NCBI GenBank assembly: GCA_024742395.1
Contig: JANSYO010000042.1
Coordinates: forward strand, 1 to 40,150
DNA length: 40,150 bases
Direction of reading: 5' to 3'
Source of the DNA: Cytophagales bacterium
GTDB taxonomy: Bacteria; Bacteroidota; Bacteroidia; Cytophagales; Spirosomataceae
Shown here: piece after piece, positions 33,492 to 40,150 of the stretch
Position numbering within the stretch: position 1 is the first letter of the stretch
How the letters are laid out: each line of letters opens with the position of its first letter
Notes under the pieces: generated by a model
What the model saw: the letters and a program-made list of their open reading frames with translations, nothing else
What the model was told of the DNA's origin: nothing
Databases searched by the model: none
Position numbers and translations under genes: made by a program

Positions 33492-34787
33492 TTAATCTAT
33501 TCTTGGCTGTATATACCAAGGGCTCAATAAGCTGGCACTAACTGATAGGCGAACATAATTTTCACGAATCAGGCTATTGGTAAGAGTACCTCTTCTTCCA
33601 AAAGCTACACCAAAATTCAAGTAACTAGGATTTCTGAAGCCCATTGGTACTGATGCCCCCAGTGAAAACTTATTATCCTTTATTCTGGTTCCGTCAATTA
33701 AGTATGGCGAGTTAGAAGTGGAGTAGCCTAAACGATAAAAGACTTGATCGAGGTATTTTGTGGAAGAAGAACTAGGTAGCCATTCTACTCCAAATTTGAG
33801 TTCTTCGGTATCTACAAGTGTATTTGTAGCTAAGTCATCAATATTCGTGCTTTTAGACCATTGGGTAGTGTGATAATCTGCTGCAAATACCCAATGAAAC
33901 GGACTTTCAAGACTAATTCCTACGGTGTATTGTGGAGGGGTAGTCATTGTTAGACTGCTCAGACTTAAAGTGTCAGGCTTTCTGGTTAAGAATGGGCCGT
34001 TTCCTACATCTGCATATGAGCCAAAAGTTCTCAATACGTCTCCTTTTAATGTAGCAGACCTTTCGGTTGCCGCACCTACATTAAATCGCCACTTGTCATT
34101 AAGCTTTTGCTGAAAAGCCAGTCCTACTTTCACACCACCACCTTTTGCTGTGTAGCGAGTATTGGTACGTAGTTGATTAGAAGCATCACCAAAAAGATAA
34201 CTTGAACTGTCTTTGGAGATTGTTCCAAAGTTATAGTTTAAGGCCAGTCCTAAATATAATTTATCAAAAAATCGAACAGAGTTAGCATACGATACCCTTG
34301 AAATTCCACCGCTGTTGTAATTCTCTCTGGTAATAGATTCTTGCGGTGATCCGATAATAGCTTCGGTATACTTCGATTTGTGATCTACCATACTGTACGG
34401 ACTAAGTGTAACACTCATGGCCCAATTCTCAGTAATTGGAGAAGTCAATGAAAGGTTATTTAAGTTAAAGCCGAAATCACTCTGAGCTTTGTCTCCGGAG
34501 GTGATAGTTCTTGAGTTTCCTCTAAAACCCACATTGAAAGAAACATACTTTAAACCTGAAGCCACCCGGTTTTTTACCAACAAGGCCGGGTTTATTTGAT
34601 TTACGTAAAATGCATTTGAGAATGAGGCACCCGTACCACCCATCATTTCTTGCGATGCCGCGGTCTGATCTGCCAGTTCACCAATACCGAAAACAGAATA
34701 GGGAGTATTTCCTTGTCCTTGCCCCAAGGCAATCTGTAAGCTGATAATAGAGATAAGACTAGTAAGTAAAGCTTTTGTTTTCAACAT
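33492..34787 (-). CDS. Outer-membrane beta-barrel protein (FadL-like)
   Basis: A 431-aa protein with a signal peptide ending near ALGQGQG. The mature part starts with NTPYSVFGIGELADQTAASQ and MMGGTGASFSNAFYVNQINP, the start seen in FadL/OMPP1-like barrels of Bacteroidota. Many alternating strands and a basic and aromatic C-terminus (LSPWYIQPRID) follow. It probably forms a pore for hydrophobic compounds, but the substrate is not known. It overlaps coaX by 29 bp and is 1 bp from lptC, a conserved-looking tight arrangement. Confidence 0.82.
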   Translation of the reverse strand: MLKTKALLTSLISIISLQIALGQGQGNTPYSVFGIGELADQTAASQEMMGGTGASFSNAFYVNQINPALLVKNRVASGLKYVSFNVGFRGNSRTITSGDKAQSDFGFNLNNLSLTSPITENWAMSVTLSPYSMVDHKSKYTEAIIGSPQESITRENYNSGGISRVSYANSVRFFDKLYLGLALNYNFGTISKDSSSYLFGDASNQLRTNTRYTAKGGGVKVGLAFQQKLNDKWRFNVGAATERSATLKGDVLRTFGSYADVGNGPFLTRKPDTLSLSSLTMTTPPQYTVGISLESPFHWVFAADYHTTQWSKSTNIDDLATNTLVDTEELKFGVEWLPSSSSTKYLDQVFYRLGYSTSNSPYLIDGTRIKDNKFSLGASVPMGFRNPSYLNFGVAFGRRGTLTNSLIRENYVRLSVSASLLSPWYIQPRID

Positions 34788-35487
34788 TGTGAATCAATAT
34801 TCTGTAAAGTCCATCAAGGACTAAATTTGGAGCGGCAAAGGTCGGATAATTTATCTGACTTTCAAAGAATCCTGCATCCCCTCCGCTAATCAATATTTTA
34901 AAGTCTAATTTCTTCTGGTATCGTTCTATGATTCCGTTAAGCTCGGCTATTATCCCATTCACTACTCCACTTTTTATACAGGAGTCAGTAGAGTTACCAA
35001 TTAGTTCAGGAATATTATCCGCTTCTAACAACGGAAGTTTTTTAGTGAAAGTGTGTAAGGCCTTGAATCTCATTTGCAGTCCCGGAGAAATGATTCCACC
35101 TCTGAAAACTGCTTCTGAATCAATGTAATCGTATTTTATGGCTGTTCCCATATCAATTAGCAGGCAGTGTTCTCCAGGGAACAAATAATGAGCCGCCACT
35201 GCTCCAGCCAGCCTGTCGTATCCTAAAGTTTCCGGAGTTCCGTAACCGTTTATAATAGGCAGGGAGGTATTATTGTCAAGTATAATCAGATTACGGAATT
35301 CTTTAAAAGTAGCGGTCAGTTCGTCTTTTGATTGAGCCACAGAGCAAACCAAAATGGCCTTTGTCTTAACTTTTTTTAAGCTTTTAATTAAGGATTTAAC
35401 CTTTCCACGCTCAAAAAACAATTGTTTGCCTTGCTCATAAAGAGCCATTTTCCCGAAAGTGTTTCCAATATCCAGAACTGCATACAT
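34759..35487 (-). CDS. coaX: Type III pantothenate kinase
   Basis: The ATG at 35487 starts MYAVLDIGNTFGKMALYEQG and gives 242 aa, the family's usual length; the frame extends 12 codons upstream without conservation. Phosphate-binding motif DIGNT at 6-10, PETLGYDRLAGAVAAHYLFP, then CLLIDMGTAIKYDYID and FRGGIISPGLQMRFKALHTF. It is the first committed step of coenzyme A synthesis and is feedback-insensitive in this family. Its end overlaps the barrel-protein gene by 29 bp. Confidence 0.95.
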   Translation of the reverse strand: MYAVLDIGNTFGKMALYEQGKQLFFERGKVKSLIKSLKKVKTKAILVCSVAQSKDELTATFKEFRNLIILDNNTSLPIINGYGTPETLGYDRLAGAVAAHYLFPGEHCLLIDMGTAIKYDYIDSEAVFRGGIISPGLQMRFKALHTFTKKLPLLEADNIPELIGNSTDSCIKSGVVNGIIAELNGIIERYQKKLDFKILISGGDAGFFESQINYPTFAAPNLVLDGLYRILIHNVENKSFTY

Positions 35488-35510
35488 AATCGTAAAGATG
35501 AGACTTCGTA

Positions 35511-35552
35511 AAATAAAAAGCACCCACTTTCACGAAGAAAATGGGTGCTTTT
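35511..35552 (-). terminator. Rho-independent terminator after the MFS gene
   Basis: On the minus strand, stem AAAAGCACCCA / TGGGTGCTTTT with an inner GAAA/TTTC pair set, then TTTTTATTTT. It separates the MFS gene from coaX. Confidence 0.9.
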
Positions 35553-35569
35553 AAGATTTATTATAATTT

Positions 35570-36787
35570 CTAATGAGCAGCCGTTCCCGCCTTTGGCTTA
35601 CCTTTTTGCCAGAAATACAAAATGGTGAACGCAACGATCAATATAATAGGGAAGGTAGTCATAGTACCCAAGGTGGCTTGGCCAGCGGCAAGTTCCAGTT
35701 CTGTTCCAGTAAGTCCTTCCTCTGCCTTTGCAGCCAGGTCGTTGTCTATCCATCTACCAATAATTGGTTGAAAAATGGATGTTGAGAACATACCAACACC
35801 ACCAATAATAGACATTCCGAGAGCCCCACTTAATGGGATTCTTTCTGCCACAAAACCAATCATTGTAGGCCAGAAATATGCCACACCCAGAGCAAAGAAT
35901 ACAGCAGCAACATATGCCATTGGACCTGTTTGAGTACTAAAAAGGTATATACCAATGGTTGCGAGTATTGCCCCTCCTAATAAAACTCCTGTTTGATCAA
36001 ACTTACCAATTATAGAACCTCCGAAGAATCTGGCAACAGCCATTAAGCCGGTAACCAGAGCCAAAATAAGCATTGGGCTTGCACCACTCTTACTCATGAT
36101 AAGTGATGTCCACTGCTGTGGGCCAAACTCTGAGATTGCAGTTAAAGCCATACAAGCAAACATGAATATAAACAATGGGCTGAGCATAGCCTTGAAGTTT
36201 TCCTTAATTGAGGTAACCCCTTCAATTTTTGGTTTAGGGAAAGTTTGACCAAAGAATAAGAAGGCATATATAAGTGTTGGTATCAAAATTACCCAAATTT
36301 GTGCTTGCCATCCAAGATTAGCATCTGTCATAAATTTGCTGATTAAACTTCCTACTACTATTCCGCCAGGGAACCACATATGGAAACGGTTCAACATTTT
36401 ATTCATTTTATCACCACTATACGTATCCGCAATCATTGGATTACAAGCCGCTTCTGTACAGCCATTCCCTAAACCGATAAGGAAAGTAGAGGCCATAAGA
36501 CCAAAATAACCACCGGAATAGATAGTTAGAATAATACCTAGAGCATGAGTGAAAAATGCAAATTGCATGATTTTTTTAGGGCCTACCGTGTGGTAAATAA
36601 GGCCACCTATGATCATTGCGATCGGAAAGCCAAAAAACCACATTGAATTTATAAAGCCAAGCTGTTCTCCGCTAAGGCTGAATTCATCAGCCAGCTGAGG
36701 AAGAATTCCGGCACGAATACTGAACGAGAATGCAGTCGTAATTAGGGCAAAACAGCTACCTAAAAATAGCCTCTTATCATTTACCAT
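35570..36787 (-). CDS. MFS transporter
   Basis: A 405-aa protein with about 12 membrane helices. The first half shows an MFS-like start (LITTAFSFSIRAGILPQLAD), the loop YHTVGPKKIMQFAFFTH, and GLGNGCTEAACNPMIADTYS. The central loop is short (TFPKPKIEGVTSIKENFKAM). The substrate cannot be read from the sequence. The gene is divergent from two Gfo/Idh/MocA oxidoreductases and a sugar isomerase/epimerase, so import of a sugar or cyclitol used by that cluster is likely (inference). Confidence 0.9.
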   Translation of the reverse strand: MVNDKRLFLGSCFALITTAFSFSIRAGILPQLADEFSLSGEQLGFINSMWFFGFPIAMIIGGLIYHTVGPKKIMQFAFFTHALGIILTIYSGGYFGLMASTFLIGLGNGCTEAACNPMIADTYSGDKMNKMLNRFHMWFPGGIVVGSLISKFMTDANLGWQAQIWVILIPTLIYAFLFFGQTFPKPKIEGVTSIKENFKAMLSPLFIFMFACMALTAISEFGPQQWTSLIMSKSGASPMLILALVTGLMAVARFFGGSIIGKFDQTGVLLGGAILATIGIYLFSTQTGPMAYVAAVFFALGVAYFWPTMIGFVAERIPLSGALGMSIIGGVGMFSTSIFQPIIGRWIDNDLAAKAEEGLTGTELELAAGQATLGTMTTFPIILIVAFTILYFWQKGKPKAGTAAH

Positions 36788-37094
36788 GATGAAATAGATT
36801 TGGTTAGGGTTAATAATTATCGGGGTAAATATATGTTTTTTCCCCGCTGTAAAAAAGATTCGGTCTAAATCTTACGAGTATGAAAAATGACAAAAAATCT
36901 ATCAAAAAGCTAGAATCGGCCTTTTTGCCGAATACAGCATATACTTCTTGGAAGAAAGTATGCTTCTGTTTAATTTCAAGCCCCATTTGTAAGCCGTCTC
37001 AAAATGTTTTGAAATTCTAATGAGAGTTTGAAAGAGATCAGGCACTATTTTGGGTTTATTTCAACCGTAATTTACCAGACCAACCTTTGAATAA
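36788..37094. promoter_or_regulatory. Divergent control region between MFS and oxidoreductase genes (307 bp)
   Basis: No gene seen. Two hairpins lie near the middle: TCGGC / GCCGA with a 6-nt loop at 36916-36931, and an imperfect dyad with AGCAT...ATGCT ends at about 36936-36963. They may be operators or transcript ends. Promoters for both directions must lie here, but I found no exact TAnnTTTG box; TATATTTA on the minus strand near 36830 is one mismatch away. Confidence 0.45.
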
Positions 37095-38303
37095 ATGAAA
37101 AGAAAATTAAGAATGGGCATGATTGGAGGTTCCCTTGAGGGCTTCATTGGAGCTGTTCACAGAAGAGGAGCTGCCCTGGATGGCGAAATTGAGCTTGTCG
37201 CGGGAGCATTTAGTTCTAATCCTGAAAAATCGAAACAAACCGGAGAGGCTCTCTACATGGATCCTTCAAGAGTCTACGGTTCTTATGAGGAGATGATTCT
37301 TAAGGAGAAAGAATTGCCAGAGGGAGAAAGGATAGATTTTGTCTCAATTGTTGTTCCTAATCATGTACATTTTCCGGCGGCCAAATGTGCTCTTGAGAAT
37401 GGCTTTCCTGTAATTATGGATAAGCCAATTACATTGACAACAAAAGAAGCCAAAGATTTAAAAGAGATTATTGATAAGTCCGGACAGCTCTTTGCCTTAA
37501 CTCATAATTACACTGCTTATCCTATGGTAAAAGAGGCTAAGCATCTTGTTAAAACGGGTGTAATTGGTGAAATAAGAAAAGTAATTGTAGAATATCCTCA
37601 GGGATGGTTATACAATTTAGTTGAAGCCACTGGTCAAAAACAAGCCGATTGGAGAACTGATCCTGAGAGGTGTGGTGCCGCTGGTGGAGTAGGGGATATT
37701 GGAACCCATGCAGAGAATTTAGCCGAATACATAACAGGACTTAAGATTACAGAGCTTTGTGCCGACCTCACCATTTTTGTTGAAGGTCGTAAATTAGATG
37801 ACGATGCAAATATTCTTTTAAGGTTTGACAACGGTGCTAAAGGCATTCTTCACAATAGTCAGATTAGTCATGGAGAAGAGAATGATCTAAATATCCGGAT
37901 ATATGGAACAAAGGGCGGTTTGAAGTGGAGGCAAATGGAGCCAAATACTTTGGAATTGACTAATCAGGATACAGGCTCAAGAATTATTAGAACCGGAGTA
38001 GGGGAGCTTTCTGCTCATGCTCAGGCTCATACCAGACAGCCCGCTGGGCACCCTGAAGGCTATATTGAAACTTTTGCCAGCATATACAGAAATTTTGCTT
38101 TCGCTTTAAGAGCCGAACATGGTGCTGCCAGCGACAAAGCGACTACAGGTGGCTTAGGTAATGCAGCTGATGCAGGAGGGTATGACCCTGAAATTTATGA
38201 TTTCCCTGGAGTTGAAGATGGATTGAGAGGTATGGGATTCATACAAACTGTAGTGAAATCTGCGAATGATGAGAAAAACAAATGGACCAAGTTTGAAATC
38301 TAG
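37095..38303 (+). CDS. Gfo/Idh/MocA family oxidoreductase (first of two)
   Basis: A 402-aa protein. An N-terminal Rossmann domain runs to ~130, and the alpha/beta C-domain follows. The glycine loop is changed: MIGGSLEGFIG instead of the usual GxGxxG. The catalytic motif is DKP (Asp109-Lys110-Pro111) rather than EKP. The second catalytic pair is Asp201 and His205 in GDIGTHAENLAEYI. EYPQGWLYN and DWRTDPERCGAAGGVG fit sugar-binding members. The family oxidises or reduces sugars or cyclitols with NAD(P). It is divergent from the MFS gene and is followed after 60 bp by a paralogue. Confidence 0.92.
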   Translation: MKRKLRMGMIGGSLEGFIGAVHRRGAALDGEIELVAGAFSSNPEKSKQTGEALYMDPSRVYGSYEEMILKEKELPEGERIDFVSIVVPNHVHFPAAKCALENGFPVIMDKPITLTTKEAKDLKEIIDKSGQLFALTHNYTAYPMVKEAKHLVKTGVIGEIRKVIVEYPQGWLYNLVEATGQKQADWRTDPERCGAAGGVGDIGTHAENLAEYITGLKITELCADLTIFVEGRKLDDDANILLRFDNGAKGILHNSQISHGEENDLNIRIYGTKGGLKWRQMEPNTLELTNQDTGSRIIRTGVGELSAHAQAHTRQPAGHPEGYIETFASIYRNFAFALRAEHGAASDKATTGGLGNAADAGGYDPEIYDFPGVEDGLRGMGFIQTVVKSANDEKNKWTKFEI

Positions 38304-38363
38304 ACTTGAGTTTTAATTAAGAATTAGTAAGGAAATTGATTTATAAAAGATAAAGACGAAAAC

Positions 38364-39509
38364 ATGTCAAAAATAAAAGTTGGAGTAGTAGGTACAGGGT
38401 TTATTGGGCCAGCTCATATAGAGGCTTTAAGGAGATTGCCAAATGTAGAAGTCGTGGCACTTTGCGAAGTAACTCAAGAGTTAGCTACAGAGAAGGCGAC
38501 TCAGTTAGGTATACCGGTAGGTTGCACATTTGATGATCTTTTAAAAATGGAAGAGATTCAGGCCGTTCACATATGTACACCTAATTTCCTTCACTATTCA
38601 CAATCAAAAGCCGCCTTAGAAGCCGGCAAACATGTGGTTTGTGAAAAACCATTATCAAAAGACCTTCATGAGGCCGAAGATCTTGTGAAGATAGCCGAGA
38701 AAAGTGGCTTAGTGAACGCTGTGCATTTTAATCTAAGATACTATCCGTTGGTTCGCCAAATGAAAGTAATGAGAGAAAAAGGCGAATTGGGTGATGTATT
38801 TTCAATAATTGGCTCTTATCTGCAAGATTGGCTATTCTTCAATACCGACTATAATTGGCGTTTAGAGCCTGATAAGTCTGGTGACTCGAGAGCCATAGCG
38901 GATATTGGCTCGCATCTTATGGATGTAATTGAATACGTTACAGGTTTAAAAACTGTAGAACTATTGGCAGACTTTAATACAGTTCATCCTATTAGAAAGA
39001 AACCTAAAAAGAGAATTGAGACCTATTCAGGTGTGGAATTAGGGCCTGATGATTATGAAGATGTTGCTATCAATACGGAAGATCACGCTAATGTACTTTT
39101 GCGTTTTGATAACGGAAACAGAGGGTCTATCACAGTTTCACAGGTTTCTGCGGGTAGAAAAAATCAATTAAAAGTGGAGATTTCGGGTTCAAAGAAGACA
39201 TTTGCTTTTAATTCTGAAAGACCAAATGAGCTTTGGCTAGGTCATAGAGAAAAGGCAAATGAAGTTTTAATGAAGGATCCTTCTTTGATTGATCCAGATG
39301 CTTTGAGTCTGGTTTCTTTCCCCGGGGGGCACAATGAAGGCTTCCCTGATACTTCAAAACAATTATTTAAAGAAGTATACGCAGCAATTGAAAATGGAAA
39401 GCAGCCTGAAAATCCTACTTTCCCAACGTTCGCAGATGGATACAGAGAGTTATTAGTATGTGAAAGAATATTGGAAAGTCATAGAGCACAGAAATGGGTT
39501 AAGGTTTAA
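38364..39509 (+). CDS. Gfo/Idh/MocA family oxidoreductase (second of two)
   Basis: A 381-aa protein with a canonical cofactor loop VGVVGTGFIGPAHIEAL and catalytic EKP (Glu94-Lys95-Pro96). The second catalytic motif is Asp180/His184 in ADIGSHLMDVIEYVTG. SYLQDWLFFN matches the YPQGWLYN region of the neighbour, so the two are related but distinct in specificity. The C-domain contains LRFDNGNRGSITVSQVSAG and a conserved SGSKKTFAFNSERPNELWLG segment. It probably acts on the same sugar as its neighbours, in sequence with or opposite to the first enzyme (inference). Confidence 0.94.
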   Translation: MSKIKVGVVGTGFIGPAHIEALRRLPNVEVVALCEVTQELATEKATQLGIPVGCTFDDLLKMEEIQAVHICTPNFLHYSQSKAALEAGKHVVCEKPLSKDLHEAEDLVKIAEKSGLVNAVHFNLRYYPLVRQMKVMREKGELGDVFSIIGSYLQDWLFFNTDYNWRLEPDKSGDSRAIADIGSHLMDVIEYVTGLKTVELLADFNTVHPIRKKPKKRIETYSGVELGPDDYEDVAINTEDHANVLLRFDNGNRGSITVSQVSAGRKNQLKVEISGSKKTFAFNSERPNELWLGHREKANEVLMKDPSLIDPDALSLVSFPGGHNEGFPDTSKQLFKEVYAAIENGKQPENPTFPTFADGYRELLVCERILESHRAQKWVKV

Positions 39510-39589
39510 ACCCTGAATAAAACCTTTTGAAATAAATTTTTAGGACAAGAGTAAGCAATCCCTTGTCAAACATAATAATCTGTTAAAAA

Positions 39590-40150
39590 ATGAAAACAAT
39601 AAAAGGCCCTGCTATATTTTTAGCACAATTCATGGGAGATGAAGCACCATTTAATTCCTTGGATACTATTGCTGATTACATGGCAAATAAAGGATACAAA
39701 GGAATTCAACTTCCTGCATGGGATGCCAGAATAATTGATTTAAAACAAGCGGCAGAATCAAAAACGTACTGCGATGACCTTAAGGGGAAACTAGTAGATA
39801 AAGGCCTTGAGATTACTGAGCTTAGTACTCACCTGCAAGGTCAGTTAGTAGCCTCACACCCTACATATAACATGATGTATGATGCTTTTGCACCAAAAGA
39901 AGTTCATGGAAATGAACCGCAAAGAAGAGCTTGGGCAATAGAACAGTGCAAACTAGCGGCAGTAGCATCAAAGAATTTGGGCTTGACTTCTCATGTTGGA
40001 TTCACCGGTGCGTTGGCCTGGCCGTTCTTATACCCATGGCCTCAAAGACCAGCTGGGTTAATTGAGTCTGCATTCAAAGAGTTGGCTGCCAGATGGAAGC
40101 CGATTTTGGATGTTTATGACGAAAATGGCGTTGACTATTGTTACGAGTTA
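39590..40150 (+). CDS. Sugar phosphate isomerase/epimerase family protein, N-terminal part (runs off window)
   Basis: The ATG at 39590 opens a frame of 187 codons that continues past the right edge. The start is MKTIKGPAIFLAQFMGDEAP, then a TIM-barrel pattern: ADYMANKGYKGIQLPAWDAR, KGLEITELSTHLQGQLVASH, AAVASKNLGLTSHVGFTGAL, and a WKPILDVYDENGVDYCYEL segment at the cut edge. This is the AP_endonuc_2/xylose-isomerase-like superfamily. Members isomerise, epimerise or cleave keto-sugars. It follows the second oxidoreductase by 80 bp on the same strand. Confidence 0.9.
   Translation, partial: MKTIKGPAIFLAQFMGDEAPFNSLDTIADYMANKGYKGIQLPAWDARIIDLKQAAESKTYCDDLKGKLVDKGLEITELSTHLQGQLVASHPTYNMMYDAFAPKEVHGNEPQRRAWAIEQCKLAAVASKNLGLTSHVGFTGALAWPFLYPWPQRPAGLIESAFKELAARWKPILDVYDENGVDYCYEL

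Overview
The window is chromosomal DNA from a member of the Bacteroidota, most likely a Cytophagales-type marine or soil bacterium (order inferred, not proven). The evidence is a SusC/SusD pair, type IX secretion (T9SS) C-terminal sorting domains, an Hc1-type histone H1-like protein, a serine-palmitoyltransferase-type enzyme, an OstA/LptC pair, many short lipoproteins with an SxC/AxC lipobox, and a tRNA promoter of the Bacteroidota TTG-N21-TAnnTTTG type. The DNA is AT-rich and gene-dense. No phage, transposase, CRISPR or rRNA was seen.

Layout. 1-2050: the end of a SusC TonB-dependent transporter and a complete SusD-like lipoprotein, closed by a terminator. 2056-5500: an exported DinB-fold protein, a carboxypeptidase-regulatory/TonB_C protein, and a BlaI-BlaR1-type pair whose upstream region carries two phased palindromes. 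5583-9372: a DUF4136 lipoprotein, a POT peptide transporter, an eIF1/SUI1-like factor coupled to a lipid kinase, and a MaoC hydratase. 9434-11028: a short histone H1-like gene (59 aa) and a serine-palmitoyltransferase-like gene. 11263-11895: tRNA-Ser(GCU) and tRNA-Pro(UGG), followed by a ~109-bp tandem array made of the tRNA-Pro 3' end plus its terminator. 11932-13674: a secreted GH5 glycosidase with a T9SS signal. 13799-21841: a VWA protein, nth-MOSC-EVE, an unknown exported protein, a TPR lipoprotein, thrS and infC. 21861-25791 (minus strand): OstA-like protein, small T9SS cargo, bamD and rpoZ. 25856-32918 (plus strand): tilS, a PorE-like OmpA protein, recN, then a coiled-coil lipoprotein/SCO/cytochrome c operon. 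32915-35487 (minus strand): coaX, an outer-membrane barrel and lptC. 35570-40150: an MFS transporter divergent from two Gfo/Idh/MocA oxidoreductases and a sugar isomerase/epimerase that runs off the window.

How the genes fit together. Most of the window is core housekeeping: translation (thrS, infC, tilS, tRNAs, SUI1), DNA repair (nth, recN), transcription (rpoZ) and outer-membrane building (bamD, OstA, lptC, PorE-like). The accessory parts are the SusCD locus, the BlaI/BlaR1 sensor unit, the GH5 enzyme (probably exported by the T9SS to which the PorE-like protein belongs) and the right-hand sugar-oxidation cluster. The features most worth a second look are the tRNA-Pro/terminator array, the paired BlaI-type operators, infC lacking rpmI-rplT, the nth-MOSC-EVE trio, and the paired oxidoreductases of which one has an altered nucleotide-binding loop.
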